From Mesorhabditis belari (taxonomy: Eukaryota > Nematoda > Chromadorea > Rhabditida > Rhabditidae): DNA of 64,000 nucleotides. The notes beneath the pieces are model-generated. The model did not search any database. It was given only the letters and a program-made list of their open reading frames with translations, and was not told the DNA's origin. The stretch covers positions 744,001-808,000 of the forward strand of contig CAUEEP010000914.1 in the NCBI GenBank assembly GCA_958450365.1. Direction: 5' to 3'. Shown here one piece after another: positions 21,509 through 35,600 of this stretch (position 1 is its first letter; the number at the start of each line of letters is the position of its first letter). The position numbers were made by a program, and so were the translations under genes.

Positions 21509-21560
21509 AATAGGCAATTTTTGGATAAGTTAAGTAAGTAAGAATAGTAAGAATTCGACT

Positions 21561-21609
21561 CTTAGGCTCAGGCTCAGGCTTAGGCTCAGGCTTAGGCTTA
21601 GGCTTAGGT
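21561..21609 (+). repeat. Interstitial telomeric repeat (TTAGGC)n
   Basis: CTTAGGCTCAGGCTCAGG then consecutive CTTAGG units match the nematode telomere hexamer TTAGGC with TCAGGC variants. Confidence 0.75.
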
Positions 21610-22198
21610 CAACAATTGTCAACAATTAGCTTCTTGTCAACAATTAGCGCCAGTTTGCGATTTGGTCAATTTCCAAAGTAATTTAAGCAAAAAAAATCCG
21701 TAAATTGAGTGAAAAGGTAAACAAAATCGGAAAAAATCGGTGTTTATCGGACTTCCAACTGTGTTTTTGATAGTCAACTACAAGAAATGGAGTGATTTTC
21801 GGATTTGTCGGCCATCTGTCACCGTTTTGTTCGATTTTGAGTCACTTTTTGAAGTGTTATAGTCGATTTTACGAGCTAAACTCGAGATTTTACGAGCTAC
21901 GAGCTAACCGATCTAGCGTAATCTTTGTAATCGTGAAATTTGTGCGCAAAAATACGCCGTCTAGTGCCCTGGAATGCAAGAATTTCTCATTTTTCATCAA
22001 TTACTCAAAAAGAGTCATCATTCTGACCTTGATCCTCTCAAAACACTCCATTTCTAGAGTAAACAAATCCCGGAATTGAACTATCATTCAATTTTCTTGT
22101 CCTCATCATCATCTTCTCATCCACTTCACTATTCAAGCTTCAAGGTCAAAGCAACTCAATGATGACAATAGTTAGATATTGAGACAATATTGGAGTGA
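21610..22198. other. Intergenic spacer, no gene seen
   Basis: Mostly unique A/T-rich DNA. The GAGTGATTTTCGGATTTGTC area and ACGAGCTA repeats give only short frames. Confidence 0.4.
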
Positions 22199-22211
22199 AG
22201 AAAAGGGAGAG

Positions 22212-22243
<32 letters not shown>

Positions 22244-22244
22244 A

Positions 22245-22291
<47 letters not shown>

Positions 22292-22292
22292 A

Positions 22293-22333
<41 letters not shown>

Positions 22334-22358
22334 AGAAGAAGAAGAAGAAGAAGAAGAA

Positions 22359-22390
<32 letters not shown>

Positions 22391-22426
22391 AGAAGAAAAA
22401 GAGGAAGAAGAGGAAGAAGAAAGAGG
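22199..22426. repeat. (GAA)n/(TTC)n trinucleotide tract
   Basis: About 225 nt of GAA with GGA interruptions. It leaves frames open on both strands (poly-E, poly-K, poly-L); I treat these as artefacts of the triplet period. Confidence 0.95.
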
Positions 22427-23652
22427 AAATGGGTCAATTGAGTCGAGAAATAGGATTACAAGTGGAAATGGATTGTTGGCAAGAATTTGACTCGATCATT
22501 TATCGCTTTATTTTAATTCTAAAATAAAAACAGAAATAAAAACATTTATTATTCAAAACTAGCTTAGTAGAAAAGCAAAAGCTTCATGAAATCTATTTTA
22601 CTGCCCAGAAAGTCTTTTCCTTTCCTTTCCTAAAGCCTATTCTTTCACTAAGAGTTTACTGGCTATGTCATTAGCTAGGTTACAGTTTGAATTAGCTAGA
22701 TTGGCATTAGCTAGATTAGCATTAGCTAGGTTACAGTTTAAAGTTACAGTTAGACTAATAGTATTATTAGACTAGTATTGTTAGTAAGATTGCCTAAGAG
22801 TACCTGAGATTGAATCCAGAGTATCCTTGGCTACCTGGGAATGGATAGATCTGCTCAGATCTTGGGCATAGCTTGATCTGCTTAGATCTTGTCTAAACTG
22901 TAGCCCAGGCTAGGTCAAGCCAAGCCAGATCCTGGAGATCAAGGAAGCCAGATCCTGGAGATCAAGGCAAACCAGATCCTGTAGGCCAAGCCAGATCCAA
23001 GATCCTGAGCTCCAGATTGATCCTGGTGGCAAGCCAAGCCAGATCCTGGAGCTCAAGTCAAGCCAGTCCAGATCCTGAGCTCCAGATAGAGTCCAGGAGT
23101 CCAGTCTGGAGTCCAGGAGTCCAGTCTGGAGTCCAGGAGTCCAGTCTGGAGTCCAGGAGTCCAGTCTGGAGTCCCGGAGCCCAGTCTAGAGTCCAGGATC
23201 TACCTCTAGAAGTAATAGAGTCAAGATCATGCCAAGATCATGCCAAGATCATGCCAAGATCAAGCCCCAGTTTATCCCAACCAACCAGATCAAGCCAGCC
23301 CCAGATCTCTGTTAGAAACTGACTAGGAATAGCCAGTCAAACGATCTAACAGCTTTGCAAGCAATCGATCGCCACTCCTTCTCACAAAATGGTGTCCATT
23401 GCCCTCAATATTTAGCCGATTTATCCTTTTTCGCTCATTCACTGGAACTCGGGGGATAAACAGAGGGAAAAGAGACGCTATTTAGGGTGTGGGCGGGGCT
23501 ACCGTAACCCGTTGCCAGTCGCTGCTCTAGCCAAGAAGACACTCCCAAAATCTTCATTCACCAAACGAAAATCTCCATTCGATTCAAAGCCATCCATTCC
23601 AAGCCCTTCTGGATCTACATTCTTTATTTTTTCTGTCATAAACGAGGGAACG
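22427..23652. other. Upstream region of nhr-67 with degenerate repeats
   Basis: It contains TTAGCTAGATTAGCA units (22680-22740), CCAGATCCTGGAGATCAAG units (22910-23090) and GTCTGGAGTCCAGGAGTCCA units (23095-23185). 23520-23652 reads as an open serine/proline-rich frame continuous with the nhr-67 start but has no upstream ATG, so I take it as 5' UTR or promoter-proximal sequence. Confidence 0.5.
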
Positions 23653-26600
23653 ATGAGCGTGCCGAGCAGTGAGTCGAATTCTGAATTGATGACTTTCGAA
23701 CTGACGGTCCAGTGCTTGGCTGGCTTATCCAGTGCTTAGCCGTCTTACTCAGTGCTTGGCTGGCTTCGAACTACTTTAACTTGTTCTTCTTCTTCTTCTG
23801 GTGCACTGAGTTCTTCATTTTCTGAAGAAAACTGAAGATTTCGTTGCGCCAGGAGGTGTACGATTCTAAGTTTAAGCAGAAAGTACACTAAATCCATTGA
23901 GCAGTGAGATTGATTTGGATTGACTGATTGATTGACTTTCTCAGGGTTATTCTAAAGATGATTTTCCGGATTAGGCTAGAAATCAGGCTTAGCCTGGCCT
24001 GGCCTGGCTTGGCCTGGCCTGGTCAAGACAGAACAAGACAAGACAGGACAAGACAGGACAAGACAGGTCAAGCAAGACTTGGTCTAGACAGTCTCCAGGT
24101 TCGCAAGAAGCTAGGTTAGGCTTGGCTCAGGCTTGACTCAGGCTTGACTCAGACCTGGCTCAGGCTTGACTCAGGCTTGCTTGGCTCAACCTCAGGGTTG
24201 AACTTAACCTGACTTCTTGCTTCTTCTTGCCTTCAATTCCTCTACTCCAATAATGTTTCGACGCTAAATCTAAGCTTTAGAGATAAATGAAACTCCAGAG
24301 ATTCTTCCAAATCAGAGTAAGAGTTGGCCCTTTTCCCCTTGTCCCGGAGAGCCCTTGTCTCGAAGTTGTTTGGCCAAATCAGACAAAAGAAAGATTCACC
24401 CCTGAATTTCCCTCAAATATTTCAAGAGTCGTTGCCCATTATTGTCGTCTTTTCCATTCTATTCAAAGCCAAAACAATGGCTTTCTATTCAAAGTGAAGT
24501 GCCTTACTTTGCGCCTCGTTTTAAGCCTAAGAAAGTGAAAAGCTAGGAGCAAGGGAATTTGTTGATAAAGAAAAATGACATAAAGAAAGGTATCTATTGT
24601 ATTGAGTAACTTTTTGACTATATATAGCTACCGTATCCTGTTACTGTAGCCGATTTTACCCGCCACTGTAGCCGATTGTTACCTTTTCGGGTATTTTGAA
24701 CAACTCGTCCAATTTTGAAAGCCCATAACTTTGTCTAGAAATAATATTATGGCTAAGCGTTTATATCATTGTATAGAAGAGATTTCAGGCTTTCAAATGA
24801 TACTAAATAGAGTTTGATTAGATAATTCAGTCCAAAAAAATCCAGTCCAGAAAGGCTCTGGATTTCAAGTCTAGGCTTGAATGAGCCGTCCAACTTTGAA
24901 AGCCCATAACTTTGTCTAGAAATAATATTATGACTAAGCTTTTATATCATTGTATAGAAGAGATTTCAGGCTTTCAAATGATACTAAATAGAGTTTGATT
25001 AGATAATTTAGTCCAGAAAAAATGAGCCAGAAAAATGAGCCTGAGCCAACTCTGAGCAAATGAGGTCTATCCAACTCGAATATTTTATCGCCTGATTTTG
25101 TTGGACTGGATTTTCCAATCAAGCTTTATTTAGTATCATTTAAAAGCCTAAAATCTCCTCTATGCAATGATATAAAAGGTTAACAAAAATATGATCTCTA
25201 GAAGAAGTTATAGGGCTTTAAAGTGTGGATGTCCCGGGTATTGAAATTGGCTGGATAATTGGCCGGATATTGACTGGATATTGATCGTTTTGATTGAAGA
25301 ATCCCTAAAAAAGAAGAAGTTAAACTATTATTAGATATTATAGATATTATTATTATTGTTCTTTTAGGTCGAATCCTTCTCGATGTGCCGTGTCGTGTTT
25401 GCGATGATCACTCGTCAGGGAAACATTATGCAGTCTTTGCATGTGATGGATGTGCTGGATTTTTCAAGTAACCACTCTATAATAACTTAAACTGTTAACT
25501 AAACTGTTAACTAAAGAAGTAGAGTACTTGGGTTAAGCAAAAGATCTTTATTCTATGTACTTTGTGCTCTATCTTTCTTTATGATCTTTATTCTATGTAC
25601 TATGTACTATGCACTATGTACTATGTATTATGTACTATGTACTATGTACTATGTACTATGTACACTGCTAAACACAGCTTTTCTAGTGCAACGATAAACC
25701 TTTTTCAGGCGATCGATCCGTCGCCATCGTCAATACGTTTGCAAGAATAAAGGAGCCGGTGTTGGGGAAGAGGGAAGGTGTTTGGTTGACAAAACGCACA
25801 GGAATCAGTGCAGGTTTGAGTTGTGTTTCTGAAGCTGGCTTTGGTTTGAACTAGCTGGCTAGACTAGGCTAGATTTAGCAAAACCTAGACTAGTTTACAA
25901 AGCTTGCAAGCTTCCAAGCTAACAGATTACAAAGCTGACAAGCTTACAGACTACAAGGCTTACATTGGACTGGTCCTAGCTGGTTTTAGCTTGAAAACTT
26001 GAGCTTACCCAGTGCTTGGCTGTCTTGTCCAGTGCTTAGCTGACTTGTCCAGTGCTTGGCTGACTTGTCCAGTGCTTAGCTGGCTTATCCAGTGCTTGGC
26101 TGGCTTGCCCAGTGCTTAGCTGGCTTATCCAGTACTTAGCTGTCTTACCCAGTGCTTGGCTGTCTTGTCCAGTGCTTGGCTGACTTGTCCAGTGCTTAGC
26201 TGACTTGTCCAGTGCTTAGCTGGCTTATCCAGTGCTTAGTTGGCTTGTCCAGTGCTTAGCTGGCTTATCCAGTACTTAGTTGGCTTATCCAGTACTTAGC
26301 TGTCTTACCCAGTGCTTGGCTGGCTTGCCCAGTGCTTAGCTGGCTTACCCAGTGCTTAGTTGACTTGCCCAGCGTAGTTACAGTACCCAATGCTTTACAA
26401 TATCTACCGTATCCCTCAAAAACATCCCACTTGAACTACCTACCGTACTTTCCTAGTACCTAAAAGGCTACGATGGAAAGGGAAATGTTTTGAAATCTGT
26501 TCTAGAATCTGTTTTAGAATTAGAATCTTTTAGAATTCCCCATTATTTACTCCAAGAGTTTGCAAATTTTTGCCTAAAACGAAAAGGTGCTCAAATTCAA

Positions 26601-29600
26601 TGAGTTCATTGAAAAAAAAACCCGTAAAAACACCAAAAATTCTTTTCAAATCGATTCCCCGTTTTTTTTTCTCTTTTTTCATTGCGCAATTGGTCTGAAA
26701 ATTCCCCAATGAACTCTATTGTTCGTTTTTTTTCCTCCGAAATTTCACTCAATCAATTTAAGACAAGGAATTTCAATAGAGGGCTTTGAGAAGTGGAATT
26801 GTGAACTTTTTTTGGGTACAAGTCTTGATATCGTTAAACAATCTGTTTCCTAAAATGCTATTGATCTTTAACTTGCTATTGATACTTGGCTGAATACTCT
26901 AGTCTAACTAGTCGAGCTACCAGTAACCAGTACTAACAGTAGGCTACAGTAATCAGTACTAATAGCAGGCTACAGTAACCAGTACTAACAGTAGGCTACA
27001 GTAATCAGTACTAATAGCAGGCTACAGTAACCAGTACTAACAGTAGGCTACAGTAACCAGTACTAATAGCAGGTTACAGTAATCAGTACTGTAGCTAGCC
27101 AAGCTGTAGCTAGCATGTAGCCTGTAGCCAGTACTAACAGCAGGCTACAATAGCCAGTACTAACAGCAGGCTACAGTAGCCAGTACTAACAGCAGGCTAC
27201 AGTAGCCAGTACTAATAACAGACTACAGTAATCAGTACTACTAGCAGTACTGCAGTTAGCCAAGCTACAAGTAACCAGTACTAATAGTAGGCTACAGTAA
27301 CCAGTACTAAAACAGGCTACGGTAACCAGTACTGTAGCCAAGCTGTAGCTAACCTGTAGCTGTAGCTAGCCTGTAGCTACTGTAGCTAGTCAAGCTACAG
27401 TAGCTGCTGTTAGTACGGGTTACCGCTTGGCTAGCTACAGCTACAGGCTAGCTACAGCTTGGCTAGCTACAGTACTGATTATTGTAGGCTGCTGTTAGTA
27501 CTGGTAGCCAGTACTAACAGCCGTCTACCAGTACTAATACTAAGCTACAGTAATCAGCACCAATTGCAGGGCCAATCTTTTCCAAAAATCCTAGTTTTAA
27601 CAAGAAAAACTTTGCTTTTTAATTGTAATTGTAAACCTCAATAAGAAAACACCAGAATGAAGTGTTGTTGCTGTAATTTAACCCCCAATAATATGTGTTG
27701 AGACAGATTTTGTCGAGTGCCTTAAGCAGATGCAATCTCAAGAGAAATCCTGGGGGAAAGGACCCTCAACAGAGCTGTTATTGCTAGAATTGTTCAATAA
27801 AATTGTCGAATAAAGTTGAGCAAAGGTTGTAGCTAGTTAAATAAACTAATTAAATCAATTAAACCTGCTCATTTGTCTGTTTGATTGTGAGGTATGTGAG
27901 AAACGAGATTTAACCATTTTAACGATAACTTTTCAGCATTTTTCTCTAAACAACAGCAAAAAAGAAGATAGAATTCTTCAAAAAACTCTTTGAAAATAGT
28001 CGTTTCGTTGTAAAATATTGACAATTGACAAATGGGCAGCTATGGATCTAAGCTGGCAGCTATAGATCTAAGCTGGCAGCTATAACTCTAAGCTGCCAGC
28101 TATAACTTACAAGAGAAACTGGCCAAAACAAATGAGCTAACGCAGAATTTCACGCTGATTCCAAATCTGTTTTTCTTTTTTTCTATGGAACACTCTGTCA
28201 AAAGTTATAAGCATTGAAAGTTTTGTTTTAAAAATTAAACCGCGACCTTAAAACCCTTTCTTCCGGCAGCTGGCCGGTTGCAGTGGTGGCCGAGTGGTAG
28301 TGAGTTAGGGGGGCGAGGCGTCCAGTTATCGGTTGGTCTCTGGTTCGAGTCCGGTGGCTGATTGCCTGCATTCTTTTTTGGGATTTAATGACCTGTGAAT
28401 TCTTTATTGCTTTTCTTGTGAATTCTTGACTCAAGAACCTCTTTCAACGATCACTAATTCATTGAACAGTCCCACATGGATAGCTAAACAAAGTTCTCTA
28501 AAAGTTTCTCTAAAACCGCATTAAAACCTGTTCAACCTAAAAAGAAAAAAGATCTGACGATAAGTCAGCTACCGGATTCGAACCAGAGACTGAAACTGAT
28601 CAGGTGGTCTAGCGTCCTAACTCACTACCATTCAGCCAATGCTGCAACTACTAAAGGGAGAAAAATAGAGTTGTAAGGTTGCGGTTTGATTTTTAAAACC
28701 CTAACTTTAAACCCATATAACTTTTGACAGAGTGCTGCGTAGAAAAAAAGAAAAACAGATTTGGAATCAGCATGAATTTCTGCATTGAATCGCTATGTGA
28801 ATTCGCTTATTAGAAATATTAGTAAGTGAAAAATCGAAAAAGTTTCAGAGCTTGTCGTTTGCGTCGATGTATCGAGGTTGGCATGAATAAAGAAGCAGTT
28901 CAACATGAAAGAGGTACAAATTAGCTTGAGTTAAAAGATCAAGATCTTCTAATTCAGCCAGAAATCCAACCAGAAATCCAATTTGTTTCAGGTCCACGAA
29001 ATTCAACGCTGCAACGCCGGGCGAATCTCCATCAACAATTGAATGGGCTTTTTCCAGCGTTTCCGCTTGAAACGAAGCAATCGGTGGGAATAGAAAATAG
29101 TAAAAACTTGGGTAATTAAACCGGACAAAGTTCTTTCCGGGTCTTTCCTTTCGAAGCCGTGTGCCAGACGCCGCTTTTTCCTACGAGCGGCGTTAAAGGT
29201 GCGCACAAAGAGTGTTCTCTGCTTTCTATGGATTGATTTCATTCAAATCTAGTTACTAATATTACTCTTATTTGTTTATTACTGTATAATAGCTAGCTTG
29301 ATTCTCTTAGACACAGGTTTTAGAATGAATTTCAAATTTCTTGTACTCAAATGAATGCGTGAAGCTTGAGACTCAATAACTTTGAGAATTCTGTCATAAA
29401 TCGGGATTTTCTTCTTCTTCTTCTCCTTCTTCTTCTTCTTCCCCTTCTTCTTCTTCTTCCCCTTCTGCTTCTTCTTCTTCTTCTTCTCCTTCTTCTTCTT
29501 CTCCTTCTTCTTCTCCTTCTCCTTCTTCTTCTTCTTCTTCTTCTTCCCCTTCTTCTTTTTCCGCACTCATCCCCGAATATTTGACGAGGGCAATAAGTGC

Positions 29601-32600
29601 TTCTTGGATATTTTATGCGGAAAAAGCCGGGCTTACGGTAGCTTAGCCAAAATGAAAAGCTAATTGATCATTCCGCGAAATTATATTGAGATTCGAGTGG
29701 TGAAGCGTAGATCAAGAGTTCTTTAGCACCGGGGAGACTCGGCTTTAACTAATAGTTGTGGATCTGGTCCAAGACTTGATCCAGAACCAATCCCAAGTCT
29801 TGAATCTAGTTCAATCTTGATCTAGAGCCAATCCAAGTCTTGGTTCTGATTCAAGTCTTCGTCTAGAACCAATCCCAAGTCTTGGATCTAGTTCGAGTCT
29901 TGATCTAGAGCCAATCCCAATCCCTGGCTCAATTCTTGAACTAGAACCAATCGAAATCCTCAACCCGGCTTAGACCCTAGTGTATTCTTTGAAAAAAACC
30001 TCAAAAATCACAATAAAACAGTCAACAATCATTCGTGCAACACTTTAATCTTCTCCCCAATTTGCCGGGAGTTGGCTTGTCGGGTACGGTAATAAGTCCA
30101 GCTTAAAATTGGGGATTTTCACGCTGAACAGTCATTTCGATAGGCTGACGGGATGGTAAAAAGGCAAAAATTGAGGGAAATAGGGGAGATTGTTGACTTG
30201 TGAAATGGAAATAGGCATACAAAATGAAACATTGGGGGTTTTGGCTAAAGTGAAAGATGTCGTAAGCTTAGCCATGCTCAGAATTAAGTCTGGCTTTTGG
30301 TCTTGCAGTTGGTCTAGATTTTACTCAGTCTAGATCAGGCCAGGGTTAGGCAAGGCTAGATTAGATCGGTTTAGAGTCAGCTGGATCGGTTTAGAGTCAG
30401 TTAGATCGGTTTAGAGATCAAGCCAGACCAAACTAGAGTCAGTCTAGACAGTCTAGACAGTCTAGACAATCGTCTAATCTTCTGGATCTAGAGAGATCTG
30501 GGTTTGGTTTGGGTTAGAGATTAGGAACCAGAATCTGGCCTAGTCTTCTGGCTTTGGCTTTGGCTTTGGCTTTGAACTAAGGCACAGTCGCCAGAGAGAC
30601 TGCAAACGGGTTGAGATCTTCCGATTGAGAGACAGACGCTGGCAATCCACCATAATGAAACATTGCTAGGCTTTCAATTTCACCTTTATTTCAGCTCTCA
30701 TCTCCTCGTTGCTCTTCCTCTCCCCGAAGCGTTCCTCCACCACAATCCGTCTCCATTCCATCACTTCCATCGATCTCTCCACAAAACCAATTCATCAACG
30801 GGATCCCAAAGCAAGAGGCTTCATTGCCTGAGGTTTAAATTTAATAATAAATGAATAAAATATTAGAAAAGTTGATTCTTTAAAGAAACTTTTCCATTTT
30901 CAGATTGCTGCTCGGGTTTTCTTTCAAATGATTTCATGGACCCGGATGCAGATCCCATTCGTTGCTTTGTCACATCAACAACAGGTAGATCAATTTCTAA
31001 ATCTCCAATTCAAATTTCTAATATTGACTCTTGTCTAGTATCTTTGGCTCAAGAAAGCTTAGGCTCTGGATTTCAAGTCTAGGCTTGAAAGGCCTAGGCT
31101 GAGCCGTTCAACTTTGAAAGCCCATAACTTTGTCTAGAGTTAATATTATGACTAAGCTTTTATATCATTGTATAGAAGAGATTTCAGGCTTTCAAATGAT
31201 ACTAAATAGAGTTTGATTAGATAATTTAGTCCAGAAAAAATGAGCTAGAGAAATGAGCATGAGCCGACTCTGAGCAAATGAGGTCTATCCAACTGAAATA
31301 TTTTATCGCCTGATTTTGTTAGACTGGATTATCCAATCAAGCTTTATTTGGTATCATTTAAAAGCCTGAAATCTCCTCTATGCAATGATATAGAAGGTTA
31401 ACAAAAATATAATCTCTAGAAGAAGTTATAGGGCTTTAAAGTGTGGATGTCCCTGGTATTGACTGGATATTGACTGGATATTGACAGGATATTGACCCAT
31501 AACTTTGTCTAGAGATAACATTATGGCTAAGCTTATATATCATTGTAGAGAGGACAGTTCAGTCTTTCAAATGATACCAAATAGAGCTTGTTTGAATAAT
31601 CCAGTCAAAGAAAATCAAAGCTAACTCTGGAGAAACGGGGTTGATCTAATTCGGGTGGAGTATCGCCTAGTTTTCTTGGACTGGATTTTCCAATCAAGCT
31701 CTCTTTGGTATCATTTAAAAGCCTGAAATCTCCTCTATGCAATGATATAGAAGGTTAACAGTTAATATGATCTCTAGATAAAGTTATAGGCCATTAAAGC
31801 TTCTCCATTCGGGCAAGAGCCGATTTCTGTTAAGAGCCGATTTCGGTTAAGAGTCTAAATTCCTAAACTGATAATTGATATCTTTTCTTTTCTAGGTCTC
31901 TTCTCTTCAACAAGGTTGGTGTCCGCTTTTTGTTTTGAGTGCGATTGAAAGTCGTACACTCAACACTCGATCGATTCGCGCATTCGCTACAGAAAGGGAG
32001 AAAGAACGAGCCGAGATTGCGGACACTTTTGAGAAGGTTTACAAGCTTTTTCAACAGTATTTTGTCAGTCAAAAACCTAAGAAAAGGTCTACCGTACTTC
32101 TAGAAGGTTTTTGTACTCTAAAGCTTCTAGTTTTAGCTTCATATCCAGCTTAATCTAGAGTCCTTTCTCTATGAAAAGCTAAGAAAAGCTCTACGATACT
32201 TTTTTGTACTTTAAAAGCTCTAGTTATAGCTACAGTACTTGATCTAATAAAAGCTAAGAAAAGCTCTACCGTAATCCTATATTGTTGATTATTAGGCTGT
32301 AGGCTGACTTACAGTAGGTTTACAGTAGGCTGACTTACAGTAGGCTTACTTATAGTAGGCTTACAGTAGGCTCACTTGCAGTAGGCTTACAGTAGGCTTA
32401 CTTACAGTAGGCTTACTTATAGTAGGCTTACAGTAGGCTCACTTACAGTAGGCTTACTTACAGTAGGCTTACATACACTAGGCTTACAGTAGGCTTACTT
32501 ACAGTAGGCTTACTTACACTAGGCTTACAGTAGGCTTACTTACAGTAGGCTTACTGTAAACATTAATTTCAGGTGGAATCACTTCGACTTGATCCCCGAG

Positions 32601-35600
32601 AGATCGCCTTTATGAAGATGTTGAGTTTGTCGAAAGGTGAGGACTCCGAATCAATCTAACTAACACTTTCTTCGAAAACTAGTCTCTACCGTAATCCCTG
32701 TCTTTTCTCCCTCAAAAAGTCCAAGGCTTTTCGATTCTCCCAGGCTGGCAAATAAGAAAACTAGACAAAACAAACAAATGTTTTCACTTGGAAAGGCTGA
32801 ATAGCTTTTAGAGAACGATTTTTAAGTCTGACTCAGCAGAGTCTCTATAGTAGTATTGGAATAGTACTATTAGCTCACTATAGTACTATTAGAATAGCAA
32901 GATTATGGTAGCTAGCCTAGCTTAGCTAGCTTTGACCAGCCTTAGCCTTAGCCAGCCTGAGCTAGCCTTAGCTAGCCTTAGTCTTAGCTAGCCTTATCTA
33001 GCCTTAATCTTAGCTAGCTTTAGCCTGGCTACCGTAACCCTAGCTACTGTAACCCTAGCTACCGTAAGCTTGTCTATCGTAAGACTGGCTACCGTAGACC
33101 TGGCTATCGTAGGCTTGGCTATCGTAAGCCTGGCTACCGTAAGCTTGGCTACCGTAAGCCTGTCTACCGTAACCCTGACTACCGTAACCCTGATTCCCGT
33201 AAATACAATTGTTTACAGTAACTCCTAGCTACCTTGGATTGATTGGAGTGGGATAGGGAGTAGGTTTTACGGTAGCCCTTTCGTCCCTAACTAGCAACCC
33301 TGACTATTGCCTTAAACTAACATCTAGCCTTAAAACTACCGTACTCTGACCCAGTCAGCCGGTCCAACTTTTTGAATTTTTGCTCAAAAAAAGAACAAAA
33401 ACAAGTAAAAGGTCGTGCTGGTTGTGGTTGGTTTTTCTTTCCATCACTTGACCCTTTTTGCCTCCAAACAAAAAATCTCTTTACCCAGCCGGTCTACCGT
33501 ATTTTTGAGGCACTTTTTTTGGGAATAGGACAACGGATTCTTTGGGTTTTTTGGTTTTTTGGTGAAATTTGCAGTTTTTTTGATTCAAAGAAACTTTTTT
33601 AGACGTTTTTTTGACTTTCAAGGTACGAAAGTAGCCTACCGTAAGTTGTCTACCGTAAGGAGCCTACCGTAAGCTCTCTACCAAAGTAGCCTACCGTAAG
33701 TAGCCTACCGTAAGCTCTCTACCAAAGTAGCCTACCGTAAGTAGCCTACCGTAAGCTCTCTACCAAAGTAGCCTACCGTAAGTAGCCTACCGTAAGCTCT
33801 CTACCAAAGTAGCCTACCGTAAGCTCTCTACCAAAGTAGCCCACCGTAAGTAGCCTATTCGTATCTTGAAGCTTAAATCGTATTCAAATTTTGTAGCAAA
33901 TTTGTTCTTCTACTTGAGATGCTTAACGGGAAATGGGAAAGTAAAGCTTTTAGAGTTTAATCAGGGTTACTGTAACTCTAACTATCGTAAGTAGTCTACA
34001 GTAAGTTGTCTACAGTAAGTTGTCTACAGTAAGTAGCCTACCATAATAGCCTGCCGTACGTAGCCTACCGTAAGTTGTCTACCGTAAGGAGCCTACCGTA
34101 AGTAGCCTACCATAATAGCCTGCCGTACGTAGCCTACCGTAAGTTGTCTACCATAGTAGTCTATCGTGCGTAGCCTCCCATAGTAACCTACCATAGTAGT
34201 CTATCGTAAGTTGCCTCCCATAGCAGCCTACCGTGAGTAGACAGCTTACGGTAGCCTACCGTAAGCTCTCTACCAAAGTAGCCTACCGTAAGTAGCCTAC
34301 CATAGTCCTAACTACTGTAATCTAGTTCCGAAGGGCAAGCTTTATATGCAAATATCTTCAATCTCTGAACACGAATTCCAGAGCGAAGTCCTCACTTCGA
34401 ACAGCTTTGCTTTCACCTGGCCACCTATCAACAAATCGCCTATCGAACGCAGCCATTCAGGTAAATGTTTTGAATGATTTATAATCATATTTATCATTAG
34501 GCTTTTCAGAAATTGAGTCTGATTCTAGAATCAGACTCAATTTCTGAAAAAGATTTCTGAATTCACAAAACATCTAATCAACAAAACTCTACTAAATCGC
34601 TTTTAGATTTATGCGTTTTATCGAAATTCTTTCTGCGCCCATTGAGAAATCCTTGGTTGATCTCCTTTTTAAACCCTCGATCGGCAACGCATCAATGTCA
34701 AGGCTGATTGGTGGGAGTTACTTGGAATTTGGCTTACACAATATAAAAACAATAAAAATAAGCACGCTTTTCGGATTCTCCATAGTCGAAAACCCTTAAA
34801 TGGAATATGAAACGGGAGGATTTGGAAAGAAAAAGCGGCACAGAGTTGCGCAAATGAACCGGGCTCAGGCCAGCATTTTAAGAAAGCTTTAGAAAGCTTT
34901 AGAGATCTTTAAAACCTTTAAAAGCTTTCAATTTTCTATTCTACAAACGATTTCTCGATTTTAAGGCGATTTACTCGCGCCAACATCGACAACCGCGATT
35001 CCATTCGCCACTTTGAATCTTTCCACTCCTCCACCACAATCAACTCTCATCCCAGCATTCAATCCGTTCTCATTGGCACAACAATTCGCTCTTCATGCCA
35101 TCAACCCATTTCAAACAGGTTTGCGAAGAGATATTGGCTACTTTTTGTACTATACAAGTACAAAAATAGTACTTTTGTTCAATTCGACTGTCGCATCTCG
35201 GAAATCGAACTTTGAACTCAAATATCTCGGTGTTGGGATTTCCAATTTTAATATTCTTGGTATCGTTAGATGCGCCAAGTCTTTTTCTATCGTTTGGTGC
35301 AAAAATTATTTCAATTGGACAGCTCAACACCAAGATATTTGAGTTCAAAGTTTGCCAATGGCCGATGGCAAAGTTTGAGCGCGGCGGACCTTTTATACAC
35401 ACCCCGCCCCCTTTGCCATTGGCAATCAACAAAGCCAGCCCTTTTTCTATTGGCAATCAACAAAGCCAGCCCGTTTTGCCATTGGTAATCAACAAAGCCC
35501 GCCCCTTTTCCCATTGCAAACTTTGAACTCAAATATCTTGGTGTTGAGCTGTCCAATTGAAATAATTTTTGCACCAATCGATAGAGAAAGACTTCGCGCA

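Larger units (their letters stand above)
28143..28784. mobile_element. Foldback element with paired tRNA-like modules, copy 2
   Basis: The left end GCAGAATTTCACGCTGATTC and right end GAATCAGCATGAATTTCTGC are complementary. The arms extend about 220 bp inward through AAATCTGTTTTTCTTTTTTT, CTCTGTCAAAAGTTATA and the tRNA-like segment, so each arm contains one tRNA-like module facing inward. The terminal motif is shared with 21139-21508. Confidence 0.72.

Noticed and set aside
22156..22527. Poly-E, poly-K and poly-L ORFs
   Set aside because: GAA/TTC trinucleotide tract open in every frame.
23512..23652. N-terminal extension of NHR-67 upstream of the ATG at 23653
   Set aside because: The frame is open, but there is no ATG upstream, and TLX-type receptors start just before the SRIL motif as this ATG does.
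28282..28361. Functional Ser/Leu tRNA gene
   Set aside because: Box A and B are good, but T-stem and acceptor pairing fail, and it lies in an inverted repeat with a second diverged copy.
34323..34381. Alternative start of nhr-67 exon 10 at the TCTAG acceptor
   Set aside because: In the frame needed for [14 protein letters not shown] it meets a TGA. Only the TTCCAG acceptor at 34380-34381 keeps phase.
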